Part shown: positions 7,969-15,839 of the stretch, piece by piece
How the letters are laid out: every line of letters begins with the position of its first letter
Numbering within the stretch: position 1 is the first letter of the stretch
From: an uncultured Pseudomonadota bacterium
GTDB taxonomy: Bacteria; Pseudomonadota; Alphaproteobacteria; RF32; CAG-239
Direction of reading: 5' to 3'
DNA length: 60,808 nucleotides
Assembly: GCA_949295005.1 (NCBI GenBank)
Contig: CASFJL010000004.1
Location: 1 to 60,808 of the forward strand
Notes under the pieces: generated by a model
What the model saw: only the letters and a program-made list of their open reading frames with translations
The model's database searches: none
Told to the model about the DNA's origin: nothing
Position numbers and translations under genes: made by a program

Positions 7969-10563
7969 CTATTTTCTTTCCTTTACACTCATGGCTTTTG
8001 GAGCCTTGCTGCCTTTGGAGTTATCAATAGCGGTTGAAACCGGCTTATCAATAGCTTTTAAGGCAATTGGTTTTTTGTTGGTGAATTTAACACCGCAAAT
8101 ATTCAAACCAACGCTCTTTAAGGCTGTTTCAATCGGAATAAACAAGTCTCCGCCTTCTTTGGTTCTAATACCTGAGTGAGATAAACCGGTAATGTTACCA
8201 TTCTTATCAATCAAAGAGCTTCCCAAAGTTTGGGTCTGAACATTTGTATCAACAATAATCTCAGCGCCTTTTTCTTCAGAATAACGATAACCAATTACCT
8301 CACCCTCAGTTTCTAAATAGTTTTCACCTTCATCAAAGTCAAGTAGGCCTAAGGTCATAAACATCTCTTTGCCAACTTCAGGCAAAGCCAAACGCAACGG
8401 CAACGGATTAAACTTAGTCTTTTCATCCAATAAAATCAAAGCCACGTTTTTGTTTGGGTTAACTCTGAATGCAGAACCTGTATAATCCATACCGTTAATA
8501 GTTTGAATGTTAAAACGATTTTGTTGTTTATCTACCAAATCGGCAGAAGTTAAAATCAACTGATCAGAGATAATCAAACCGGCGCCTTTTCTGCCGCTCG
8601 GATTTTCTACACTGACAACAGATGCACGCAAACGATACATATTTTGCGGAGACAAACTCTCATAAGGTTTAACACTCTGGATACAAAAATCAGAATAACT
8701 GTCAGAATACATTTTTTCTGCCGCTAATCTGTTTTGAATAGCCACACTGCCGGAACTTTCCTCAATTGGCATATCAATCCAATAATCATCATTATATTTG
8801 ATGGTATTTTCTGCCACTTTAATAGATGTGCAACCGGCTTCATCAATTGTTACCTGACTACAATTATCTGCCAAGCGAAGCTTTTTGGTTTGCTCTTTTT
8901 GATAATTATTAAACTTAGACATACCACCGCTTCTTTCTTCAATCTCCGCCTTTGACATAAATTTACCGTCAGCTTCAATAATACCGGCAATTTCATAAAC
9001 CTTACCATCTGCGGCACCAGCTTCATCAATCACAATAAACTCTTGATTTTCATTAATAAAGCCGGTTAACAAATTATCATAAGAGACACCATTTTCGGTA
9101 GTGACAACAGAATTTAGAGCAACAAAATTTCCATTTTCATCAACATAACCAGTCAAGGTCTGTCCCTTGCCAGTAGTCTCTCCTTTTTCATCAACAACAA
9201 CAAATTTGCCGTTTTCGTCAACATAACCTGAAACAGAACGTCCCTTGCTTAAAACATTACCCTCATCTGAAACAAAAGCCGTTTTTGTATCAACTTCACC
9301 CTTATCAACCACAACAAACTTGCCGTTTTCATCAATATAACCGGAAACGACCTGCCCTTTTGCCACACTATTTCCTAAATCAGAAACAATATTATAGCTG
9401 CTTAAAGAATCAGAATCCTCAATAATATTTCCGTTTTCATCAACAAAGACAAAGCTTCCTTCGTCATTAATATAACCACGAATAATATTTCCGGATGTAA
9501 GAGATTCTTCACTATCTGCAGCAAATTTCACAAGAGAATTTGAATTTCCGGTTTCAGAAATAAAATTATTATCTTTAACACTTGCCGGCAACAAATCTTG
9601 TGGTTTAAGGTCTTTTGAGCCGCAGCTTTGCAAAGCATTAACGGCGTTTAACTCTTCAGCATACTGATTTTTGAAAGTAATTTTGCTTTGTTCTTGAGTT
9701 TTAATCTGTGCCAATTGTCTCTGAATTTCTTCAGGAGAAACTCTTTTAGAAAGTTCTTCATTATAGCATTTAATTTGAGGCAATTTGCTCAAAGCATCTG
9801 CAAAAGCACGTTCAACGAGCAAAACTTCGCCTTTATATTCACCGTCTTTCATTTCACCATAACCGGTTGTTGTGCCTTTGCAATAGACTTTACTTTTGGT
9901 TAAATCCATCAATCTCCAAGTTACGGTCATTTCAGATGTACCGGTGCGCAAGTCTTTTTTCTTGACGTTATCCCAATCAAACTCATCACAAACATTCATG
10001 AAATAATCATTAATTTCGGCAGTCAAAACATATTCGGCTTGAGCTTTGTCTGAATACATATAGTATGGATTGTTCTTTTCAACCACAACAGGGTAATAAT
10101 CATTCATTGTCTCATAAAAAATATCAAAGAACTTCATATCTTTTTGCATAGCGCGCCCTTGATTTAAGAAAACTTCTTTATCAAATCTGCGGCAACCAAA
10201 AATTCTGAAGCGATAATTTCCTAACTTGTTGGTATATTGCTCATAGTATTGACCTTTTGGAATGCGAAAATCAACATAATCAAGCTTAACCGGAGCATAT
10301 TGGTTTCTGGACTGATGCAAATAAGCATAAGCATTGAGTTGGTCTTGTGTCGGATCAATTTGCGGCTCATTTTGAATATAAGCTTGTCTTTTAACCTTTT
10401 TAACCGGTTTACTTTTACCCGGTTCGCACATACATTCAAAAAGTCCGAGCGTTTTTTCCGTACCATCGCACATACAAGGGATTAATTCCGGACTTGTTAA
10501 ATCCGAACAAGATGCCAATGCCGTTGAAAAAAGCATCACATTCAAAAACCGAGACAACTTCAT
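7969..10563 (-). CDS. Large lipoprotein with six repeats and a degenerate trypsin-like domain
   Basis: An 864-residue protein. The signal ends in L-A-S-Cys19, a good lipobox. Residues about 90-270 form a mixed alpha/beta region faintly like CsgG-type lipoproteins. Residues 363-540 carry six imperfect copies of a [14 protein letters not shown] unit. Residues about 645-815 follow a trypsin-like protease fold (A-G-L-I-I-S, L-T-S-A-D, N-V-A-L-I-L-L, Q-T-L-G-S-S-L), but the positions of His, Asp and Ser read Asp675, Asn706 and Leu780, so it should be inactive. It is probably an envelope scaffold or binding protein. It lies between comM and hslV in one operon. The function is unknown; the domain reading is from motif order only. 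Confidence 0.8.
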   Translation of the reverse strand: MKLSRFLNVMLFSTALASCSDLTSPELIPCMCDGTEKTLGLFECMCEPGKSKPVKKVKRQAYIQNEPQIDPTQDQLNAYAYLHQSRNQYAPVKLDYVDFRIPKGQYYEQYTNKLGNYRFRIFGCRRFDKEVFLNQGRAMQKDMKFFDIFYETMNDYYPVVVEKNNPYYMYSDKAQAEYVLTAEINDYFMNVCDEFDWDNVKKKDLRTGTSEMTVTWRLMDLTKSKVYCKGTTTGYGEMKDGEYKGEVLLVERAFADALSKLPQIKCYNEELSKRVSPEEIQRQLAQIKTQEQSKITFKNQYAEELNAVNALQSCGSKDLKPQDLLPASVKDNNFISETGNSNSLVKFAADSEESLTSGNIIRGYINDEGSFVFVDENGNIIEDSDSLSSYNIVSDLGNSVAKGQVVSGYIDENGKFVVVDKGEVDTKTAFVSDEGNVLSKGRSVSGYVDENGKFVVVDEKGETTGKGQTLTGYVDENGNFVALNSVVTTENGVSYDNLLTGFINENQEFIVIDEAGAADGKVYEIAGIIEADGKFMSKAEIEERSGGMSKFNNYQKEQTKKLRLADNCSQVTIDEAGCTSIKVAENTIKYNDDYWIDMPIEESSGSVAIQNRLAAEKMYSDSYSDFCIQSVKPYESLSPQNMYRLRASVVSVENPSGRKGAGLIISDQLILTSADLVDKQQNRFNIQTINGMDYTGSAFRVNPNKNVALILLDEKTKFNPLPLRLALPEVGKEMFMTLGLLDFDEGENYLETEGEVIGYRYSEEKGAEIIVDTNVQTQTLGSSLIDKNGNITGLSHSGIRTKEGGDLFIPIETALKSVGLNICGVKFTNKKPIALKAIDKPVSTAIDNSKGSKAPKAMSVKERK
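8944..9477 (-). repeat. Six tandem imperfect protein-level repeats
   Basis: Inside the large lipoprotein, units beginning near residues 363, 408, 446, 472, 501 and 527 share the core G-(Y/F)-(I/V)-(D/N)-E-N-G-x-F-V-V-V-D-E. Spacing ranges from 26 to 45 residues. The second and third copies are nearly identical in DNA, pointing to recent duplication; the first and last are degraded. Confidence 0.8.
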
Positions 10564-10577
10564 TTATTTTAACTCCA

Positions 10578-12101
10578 TCAAATACGTTTTAACGGCCTTA
10601 TCTTTCTATAAGATAAAGCCTCTGCAATATGCAGTTTAAGTATATTTTCACAATTTTGCAAGTCTGCAATTGTTCTTGCTAACCGCAAAGTACGGTGATA
10701 AGCCCTTGCAGAGAGATGATTTTTTTCAGCAAAGCTGATAAGTAGCTGTTTTGCGTCATTTTCAAGGACACAAACTTCTTCCAAAAGCTCTCCTTTGAGC
10801 TGAGAATTGGTTTTTATTTGGGGATAATTCAGCTTTTTAAAGCGATTTTCCTGAATTTTTCTGGCTTGCAAAACACGTTGCAGAATTTCTTTTGAGCTTT
10901 CTGTTTCTTTAACATTAGCCAAATCCCACGGACTAACGGCCGGAACCTCAATAGTAATATCAATTCTGTCAAGCAAAGGACCTGAAATTTTGTTTTGATA
11001 TTCTTCTGCACAAAGAGGTGCTCTTGAACATTCTAACTCCGGATTACCAAAATGTCCGCATCGGCACGGGTTCATGGCCGCAATGAGTTGGAATTTTGCC
11101 GGATAAACCGTATGAGCGTTAACTCTTGATATACTGACACAGCCGTTTTCAAGAGGTTGGCGTAAAGCCTCCAACGTGCTTTTATTAAATTCGGGCAACT
11201 CATCTAAAAACAAAACACCGTTATGTGCCAAAGAAATTTCTCCGGGAGTTGCTTTGCGCCCACCGCCAACCAATGCCGGTGTTGAAGCGGAATGGTGTGG
11301 GTCCCTGTATGGTCTTTGAAAAGAGATTTTGCCGTCTTTTAATTCTCCGGCAATAGAATGAATCATACTGGTTTCTAAAGCTTCTTCAGGAGAAAGCGGC
11401 GGCAAAATACTGATTAATCTTTGCGCAAGCATAGATTTTCCTGCCCCCGGAGGACCAATCATCAACATATTATGCGCTCCGGCGGCAGCAACTTCCAAGG
11501 CTTTTTTTGCACTTTCTTGCCCTTTTACGTCTTTTAAATCCAATTCAAACAATTTTTCTTCCGCTCTTTTTGCTTCCGGTTGCGGAATAATTTGAGTTCC
11601 CTTAAAGTGATTAATCAGCTGCAATAAATTATCAGCGGCAACAACATCTTTTAATCCGGCCCATGCAGCTTCACTTCCCTGAGCAAGCGGACAAATCAAT
11701 CCCTTATTTTGTTCATTGGCTTTAATGGCAACAGGCAACACACCGTTCACGGAAATAATTCCGCCATCTAGCCCCAACTCGCCCAAAACAATATATTTAT
11801 CTGTTTCTTCCATGGGAATAACACCCATGTTGGTCAAAATACCCAAAGCCATGGGCAAATCAAAATGAGACCCTTCTTTTAATAAATCTGCCGGAGCCAA
11901 ATTAACGGTTATTCTTTTAGCCGGCAAACTTAAACCCAAAGAGTTTAAGGCGGCTCTAACACGCTCTTTGCTTTCTGCCACGGCTTTATCGGGCAAGCCA
12001 ACAATTGTAAAAGCTGGCAAACCGGAGGTTATCTGAACTTGCAAATCAACATTTAAGACTTCTAACCCGTTAAAAGCAACGGTATTAATTCTGGAAAGCA
12101 T
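10578..12101 (-). CDS. comM: ComM/YifB-type Mg-chelatase-like AAA+ ATPase
   Basis: I choose the ATG at 12101 (507 residues): GGTGG lies five bases upstream, whereas the longer GTG start at 12110 would overlap the preceding gene. The order is typical: an N-terminal Lon-like/ChlI domain with G-L-P-A-F-T-I-V-G-L, Walker A G-P-P-G-A-G-K-S, Walker B V-L-F-L-D-E-L-P-E-F, A-M-N-P-C-R-C-G-H with nearby cysteines, and a C-terminal helical domain. ComM is a helicase that promotes branch migration during natural transformation, but orthologs are widespread also in bacteria not known to be competent. Second gene of the six-gene operon. Confidence 0.93.
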   Translation of the reverse strand: MLSRINTVAFNGLEVLNVDLQVQITSGLPAFTIVGLPDKAVAESKERVRAALNSLGLSLPAKRITVNLAPADLLKEGSHFDLPMALGILTNMGVIPMEETDKYIVLGELGLDGGIISVNGVLPVAIKANEQNKGLICPLAQGSEAAWAGLKDVVAADNLLQLINHFKGTQIIPQPEAKRAEEKLFELDLKDVKGQESAKKALEVAAAGAHNMLMIGPPGAGKSMLAQRLISILPPLSPEEALETSMIHSIAGELKDGKISFQRPYRDPHHSASTPALVGGGRKATPGEISLAHNGVLFLDELPEFNKSTLEALRQPLENGCVSISRVNAHTVYPAKFQLIAAMNPCRCGHFGNPELECSRAPLCAEEYQNKISGPLLDRIDITIEVPAVSPWDLANVKETESSKEILQRVLQARKIQENRFKKLNYPQIKTNSQLKGELLEEVCVLENDAKQLLISFAEKNHLSARAYHRTLRLARTIADLQNCENILKLHIAEALSYRKIRPLKRI

Positions 12102-12103
12102 TT

Positions 12104-12430
12104 TTACCACCTTGGCGTAATTTCACTTCCGCGCCAACGTCTGGTTGGATAAGTGTCTGTTTTCAAAAAATCATAATTTGCCGGTTTGCATGGAATATCA
12201 CGCAAACGAACATAACCTTTTTTTTCAAAAATTTGAGCACATTCTTCAGCAGAAACATCATCTGAATTATAACAAGTTGCAATAACTCTGCTGCTTGGTT
12301 GTTGCAACACAATTTCTTTTTGATCATTTCCATATGTTTTTTTTGAAGACAAGGTAGGCAAAATAGAATTTTGTTGCCAAGCACAAGAACATAAAATCAA
12401 ACAAAAAAGCAAAGAGAGTTTTTTCATCAT
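12104..12430 (-). CDS. Small putative lipoprotein
   Basis: A 108-residue protein with a short signal ending in L-C-S-Cys16 (lipobox-like). The mature part holds V-I-A-T-C-Y-N, a C-A-Q-I-F-E-K-K-G-Y helix and a T-Y-P-T-R-R-W-R motif near the end. I do not recognise a characterised family. Two adjacent ATG codons (12430, 12427) could serve as the start. It opens the operon and its stop lies two bases before the comM ATG, so the two are probably translated together. Four cysteines in the mature part could form disulfides in the periplasm. Confidence 0.75.
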   Translation of the reverse strand: MMKKLSLLFCLILCSCAWQQNSILPTLSSKKTYGNDQKEIVLQQPSSRVIATCYNSDDVSAEECAQIFEKKGYVRLRDIPCKPANYDFLKTDTYPTRRWRGSEITPRW

Positions 12431-12531
12431 ATTTTCAGCTATTATGGTTAAATATATTCAATTATAGAGTGAAGTTCTTAAGAATATATAAAAATAATCT
12501 CATATTATTTCTTTTTTCAAGAGAAAAATGC

Positions 12532-12559
12532 TTGCAAAAATAAAGTTTTGGTATATATT
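12532..12559 (+). promoter_or_regulatory. Sigma70-type promoter of the rpsF operon
   Basis: TTGCAA (12532-12537) and TATATT (12554-12559) are 16 bases apart. Transcription from here would give a leader of about 95 bases before rpsF. Confidence 0.65.
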
Positions 12560-12601
12560 CCCTATCGTCCCTTGCTGGTGGCAGAGTCCATCGGCTATAC
12601 A

Positions 12602-12639
12602 TTAACCGGTCAAATATTTATATTTTGACCATTTGTTGA
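12602..12639 (+). promoter_or_regulatory. Candidate S6:S18-binding leader of rpsF
   Basis: The leader folds into an outer helix TTAA (12602-12605) with TTGA (12636-12639) and an inner helix GTCAAA (12609-12614) with TTTGAC (12624-12629). They are separated on the 5' side by an unpaired CCG (12606-12608). A helix interrupted by a CCG bulge upstream of rpsF is the hallmark of the known leader by which the S6:S18 complex represses its own operon. The match is by eye and the outer helix is short. Confidence 0.5.
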
Positions 12640-12661
12640 GAATCCATAAGGAGATTAAATA

Positions 12662-12988
12662 ATGTCATTTTATGAGAGCGTGCTGATTGCACGTCAAGAC
12701 CTCGGTCAATCTCAAGTAAACACCATTGTTTCTGATTTGAGCAATGTTATTGCCAACAACGGTGGTGAAGTTGTTAGAGTTGACAACTGGGGTTTAAAAA
12801 ATCTTGCTTACCGTGTTAAGAAAAACCGCAAGGGTTACTATGTTGTTTTGAATATTGCTGCTCCGGCTGCCGCTGTTGCAGAATATGAAAGACAAATGAG
12901 ATTTAACGAAGATATCATTCGTTATATGACAATCAAAGTTGATGAATTGAGCGAAAACGCCAACAATTCTGAAGCTGGTGAAGAATAG
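12662..12988 (+). CDS. rpsF: 30S ribosomal protein S6
   Basis: A 108-residue S6 protein: Y-E-S-V-L-I-A-R at the start, the [17 protein letters not shown] motif (36-52) and Y-V-V-L-N-I-A strand are family signatures. It binds with S18 to the central domain of 16S rRNA. The C-terminal tail is acidic, as in many S6 proteins. AAGGAG lies eight bases before the ATG. First gene of rpsF-rpsR-rplI; the ssb gene found here in some other bacteria is absent, which is the usual alphaproteobacterial order. Confidence 0.98.
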   Translation: MSFYESVLIARQDLGQSQVNTIVSDLSNVIANNGGEVVRVDNWGLKNLAYRVKKNRKGYYVVLNIAAPAAAVAEYERQMRFNEDIIRYMTIKVDELSENANNSEAGEE

Positions 12989-12999
12989 GAGTTATAGAC

Positions 13000-13227
13000 A
13001 TGGCTAAACAAGTATTCTTTAAAAGAAAAAAAGCATGCCCGTTTTCAGGTGAAGATGCTTTGCAAATTGACTACAAAGATGTAAAATTGCTTTCTCGTTA
13101 CATTTCAGAAAAAGGCAAAATCATCCCAAGTCGTATCACAGCTGTTTCTGCTAAAAAGCAAAGAGAATTAGCAAGAGCCATCAAACGTGCTCGTTACATT
13201 GCTTTGCTTCCGTTTGTTGCTGATTAA
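13000..13227 (+). CDS. rpsR: 30S ribosomal protein S18
   Basis: A 75-residue S18 protein with the family motifs [20 protein letters not shown] and the basic segment L-A-R-A-I-K-R-A-R. It forms a heterodimer with S6 on the platform of the 30S subunit. An early cysteine in K-K-A-C-P-F is common in this family. AGGAGTT precedes the start; the gene is 11 bases after rpsF. Confidence 0.98.
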   Translation: MAKQVFFKRKKACPFSGEDALQIDYKDVKLLSRYISEKGKIIPSRITAVSAKKQRELARAIKRARYIALLPFVAD

Positions 13228-13241
13228 TAAGGAGAGGTACT

Positions 13242-13733
13242 ATGGAAGTAATTCTTTTGGAACATGTTGAAAAATTGGGTAAAATGGGTGATAAAGTAAC
13301 TGTTAAAAACGGTTATGCTCGTAACTACCTCTTGCCGCAACGCAAAGCTTTGCGCGCAACTGAAGCAAATGTTGCTTACTATGAAAAACAAAAAGCAGAA
13401 TTAGAAGCACACAACCAAGCTTTGTTTGATGAAGCTTCTAAATTGGCTGAATCTTTGAAAGGTTTCAGCGCTGTTTTGATTCGTCAAGCTGCCGAAACCG
13501 GTCAATTGTACGGTTCTGTTACCATTCGTGACATTGCCGCTGCAATCAAAGAAAAAGGTTTTGCTGTTGAACGCAAACAAGTTTATTTGGAAAATGCTAT
13601 TAAAGATTTGGGTGTATATGAAGTTAAACTCAACTTGCACCCGGAAGTTAGCCAAACCATTTTGGTTAACGTAGCACGTACCGATGACGATGCTGCTAAA
13701 CAAGCTAAAGCTTTTAGCGCTTCTGCCGAATAA
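13242..13733 (+). CDS. rplI: 50S ribosomal protein L9
   Basis: A 163-residue L9. The N-terminal rRNA-binding domain (M-E-V-I-L-L-E, L-G-K-M-G-D, V-K-N-G-Y-A-R-N-Y-L-L-P) is followed by the long connecting helix (about 40-75) and the C-terminal globular domain (I-A-A-A-I-K-E-K-G-F and the L-H-P-E-V strand). It is slightly longer than the 149-residue E. coli protein because of an Ala/Lys-rich tail. AAGGAG is found nine bases upstream. A strong terminator follows, closing the ribosomal operon. Confidence 0.98.
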   Translation: MEVILLEHVEKLGKMGDKVTVKNGYARNYLLPQRKALRATEANVAYYEKQKAELEAHNQALFDEASKLAESLKGFSAVLIRQAAETGQLYGSVTIRDIAAAIKEKGFAVERKQVYLENAIKDLGVYEVKLNLHPEVSQTILVNVARTDDDAAKQAKAFSASAE

Positions 13734-13753
13734 GGTTTGAAGAAATTCGTTTG

Positions 13754-13791
13754 AAAAAAGGCACTCTTGATTGTTAAGAGTGCCTTTTTTT
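13754..13791 (+). terminator. Rho-independent terminator of the rpsF operon
   Basis: AAAAAAGGCACTCTT pairs with AAGAGTGCCTTTTTT around a short loop (13754-13791) and runs into further Ts. It lies 20 bases after the rplI stop codon. Confidence 0.93.
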
Positions 13792-13806
13792 ATTTGAGAG
13801 GAAAAT

Positions 13807-14448
13807 ATGCAAAAAATAAATCTGGTTGAAATTAAATCTGATGATGATTTTGAAATAGACATGATGTATGCCAAAACACAAAACATGATGCAAACAGATA
13901 TTTATTCTAAAATCGGCATGGGTAACAGATGTTTTGTTCAGCCGGATTTATGGTCTTGTCTGCAAAAACTAAGACCCCTTTTGCAAGAAAAACAACTCAA
14001 GCTCAAAATTTGTGATGCCTATCGTCCACCGCTAGCTTTTGAGATGATGAAAAAAATTATTCCGACAGAAGGTTTTTTCGCTGCCACAGCCGAGCGTTCG
14101 CAACATTGCCATGCTTCTGCTATAGATGTCACATTGTTGGATAAAAACGGGGTCGAACTTGATTTTCCTTGTGCCGTGGATGCTTATGAAGAAAAATATG
14201 CCAAACAAGTGATGCTAGGCAAGGTTAATGAATTTTATAAGCATTTGGAAAAAGCCAAATATTCGTGGAATGCACCGGAAGATGCAAAAAAAATCAAAAA
14301 TCGCGATATGTTGTGTCAAATGATGGAAAATGTGGGCCTGATTGCACTTGAGCATGAATGGTGGCACTTTAATTTGCCCAACAAAGAAAAATACCCGCTG
14401 ATAAATGCCGTTTTTGATACAAAAGACAATTTTTTCTTTTTTATTTAA
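13807..14448 (+). CDS. D-Ala-D-Ala dipeptidase, VanX/DdpX family
   Basis: A 213-residue zinc peptidase of the VanX family (M15D). The zinc motif S-x-H-x-x-x-x-A-x-D appears as S-Q-H-C-H-A-S-A-I-D near 99-108; the catalytic Glu and the third ligand appear in E-H-E-W-W-H-F near 186-192; A-Y-R-P holds the conserved active-site Arg. The enzyme would hydrolyse free D-Ala-D-Ala, in peptidoglycan recycling or nutrient use. No vanH or vanA partner is near, and there is no signal peptide, so glycopeptide resistance is not implied. GAGAGGA lies before the ATG. It follows the rplI terminator and probably has its own weak promoter. Confidence 0.88.
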   Translation: MQKINLVEIKSDDDFEIDMMYAKTQNMMQTDIYSKIGMGNRCFVQPDLWSCLQKLRPLLQEKQLKLKICDAYRPPLAFEMMKKIIPTEGFFAATAERSQHCHASAIDVTLLDKNGVELDFPCAVDAYEEKYAKQVMLGKVNEFYKHLEKAKYSWNAPEDAKKIKNRDMLCQMMENVGLIALEHEWWHFNLPNKEKYPLINAVFDTKDNFFFFI

Positions 14449-14488
14449 CCTAATTTATATGAATAAGCCTTTATTGATTGACAAAAAT

Positions 14489-14517
14489 TTGACAATAATA
14501 TTTTTTTGTGCTATATC
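14489..14517 (+). promoter_or_regulatory. Sigma70-type promoter
   Basis: Consensus TTGACA (14489-14494) and TATATC (14512-14517) are 17 bases apart, 44 bases before the ATG at 14562. A second TTGACA 13 bases upstream (14476-14481 region) could also contribute. Confidence 0.6.
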
Positions 14518-14561
14518 GATTCGTAATAAAAAATTATTGTTAAATTAAAAAAAAAAGAACT

Positions 14562-15083
14562 ATGGGAATTAAAGAAAAAAACGAAGGACTGTATGAACTA
14601 ATTGTTGAAAAGTTTTCTGAGGTTTCAGGCCTTCATTCCGGCATTGCTGCGGACACCGTTGTATATTCGGCAAATGCGCCGATATTATGGCAAAAAATTT
14701 GCCAAGAAATAAAATTAAAAGCTGAATTTAAATTTGGCTTGGTAACAGTAGAAGATTATGTTTCAGAGTTTGCATCTTTAATAAAAAAATCAAACCAAAA
14801 AAGGCAAATTTTTCTTGAAAATCTGAGCCTTTTTGTAGCCGAACAAACCGGCAAAACATATGAACCGGACGAACCTATTTTCAAAGAGATGCTGCCCTCA
14901 TCCACGGATGAAACACAGCGCGTCCGCGAAGAAATGAAATATGCCTTGGAATTGCAAAAACTAAAATATAAAATCAGAAGGTTTTATAAATTTTATACTG
15001 ATTCTGACAGTTTTGCAAATGCCAAGACAATATATGCCTTAACAGATAGGCTTTTTGGAAAAAAAGTTTCCATACATTGTTGA
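14562..15083 (+). CDS. Unknown helical cytoplasmic protein
   Basis: A 173-residue protein that I do not recognise. It has no signal peptide or membrane segment and is predicted by eye to be mostly helical; the middle (90-150) is rich in Glu, Lys and Gln. The N-terminal part contains hydrophobic patches around L-I-V-E-K-F and I-L-W-Q-K-I, and the C-terminus is basic (R-R-F-Y-K-F-Y). It is monocistronic, with a consensus-like promoter and a strong terminator, which argues that it is a real expressed gene. The start has only an A-rich leader and no Shine-Dalgarno sequence. Confidence 0.7.
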   Translation: MGIKEKNEGLYELIVEKFSEVSGLHSGIAADTVVYSANAPILWQKICQEIKLKAEFKFGLVTVEDYVSEFASLIKKSNQKRQIFLENLSLFVAEQTGKTYEPDEPIFKEMLPSSTDETQRVREEMKYALELQKLKYKIRRFYKFYTDSDSFANAKTIYALTDRLFGKKVSIHC

Positions 15084-15100
15084 TTAGTTATTATTTCAAG

Positions 15101-15135
15101 CAGGTTTCGTCGTGATGACGAGACCTGTTTTTTTT
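15101..15135 (+). terminator. Rho-independent terminator
   Basis: CAGGTTTCGTC (15101-15111) pairs with GACGAGACCTG (15117-15127), with one T-G pair, and eight or more Ts follow. It ends the unknown gene at 15083. Confidence 0.9.
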
Positions 15136-15193
15136 GCTTGATTTTGTATAGTCTTGGATGTATTTCAATCTTATATTTTTAAGGAGAACATAA

Positions 15194-15670
15194 ATGAGAT
15201 TGGCACTTTTTCAACCGGATATTCCGCAAAATACGGGAACACTGCTTCGCCTAGGAGCTTGTTTGGATGTAGAACTGGATATTATTGAACCTTGCGGTTT
15301 TGTTTTTTCAGAACACACACTCAAACGCTCCGGTATGGATTATTTACATTTGGTAAAATATCGCCGCCATAACTCTTGGTATGATTTTTTGAAATATCGA
15401 AAAGAACATCCTGAAGAATATGGTCGTATTGTTTTGCTGACAACACATGCAACCGAGCCTTATTATAACTTTGAGTTTAAGCCTAATGACATAATCCTTA
15501 TGGGGAGAGAAAGTGCCGGTGTGCCGCAAGAAGTACATGAAACAGTTGATGCCAGACTCTTAATACCTATGAATGAAAATGCACGCTCAATTAATGTAGC
15601 TGTATCTGCTGTAATGGTTGTTGGAGAATGTTTGCGCCAAACAAATGGTTTTCCAAAAATTGGCAAATAA
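15194..15670 (+). CDS. trmL: tRNA (cytidine/uridine-34 2'-O)-methyltransferase TrmL
   Basis: A 158-residue SPOUT methyltransferase. The family opening L-F-Q-P-D-I-P-Q-N-T-G-T (residues 5-16), the L-K-R-S-G-M-D-Y segment, L-M-G-R-E-S-A-G-V-P (knot region) and R-S-I-N-V-A-V-S-A (SAM pocket) are all present. TrmL methylates the ribose of the wobble base in the leucine tRNAs with CAA and UAA-type anticodons. Length equals the E. coli enzyme (157). AAGGAG precedes the start. The gene stands alone between terminators. Confidence 0.95.
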   Translation: MRLALFQPDIPQNTGTLLRLGACLDVELDIIEPCGFVFSEHTLKRSGMDYLHLVKYRRHNSWYDFLKYRKEHPEEYGRIVLLTTHATEPYYNFEFKPNDIILMGRESAGVPQEVHETVDARLLIPMNENARSINVAVSAVMVVGECLRQTNGFPKIGK

Positions 15671-15806
15671 AAAGCAAGGATAAAAGTCTTATAAAAAGAT
15701 ATAAATTTCTACAAGCAAAAATCAGTTTATTTTTCTGCTGTAAACTTTACAACGAGATAAGAATTAAACTGACCGACCCCTGTAAATATTACGCGATTAG
15801 GATAAT

Positions 15807-15836
15807 AAAAAGCCTCAGGTTTTCTGAGGCTTTTTA
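15807..15836. terminator. Bidirectional terminator
   Basis: AAAAAGCCTCAG (15807-15818 region) pairs with CTGAGGCTTTTT (15824-15835), flanked by A and T runs. It sits just beyond the stop of the leftward gene at 15840 and also ends transcripts from trmL. The 136 bases between trmL and this hairpin hold no gene that I can support. Confidence 0.9.
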
Positions 15837-15839
15837 TGA

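Noticed and set aside
13401..13886. 161-residue frame antisense to rplI
   Set aside because: It lies fully opposite a certain ribosomal protein gene and its terminator, with no recognisable protein.
13807..14448. VanX-like gene as part of a glycopeptide resistance cluster
   Set aside because: No vanA, vanH, vanR or vanS is present. Gram-negative bacteria carry such dipeptidases for D-Ala-D-Ala use or recycling.
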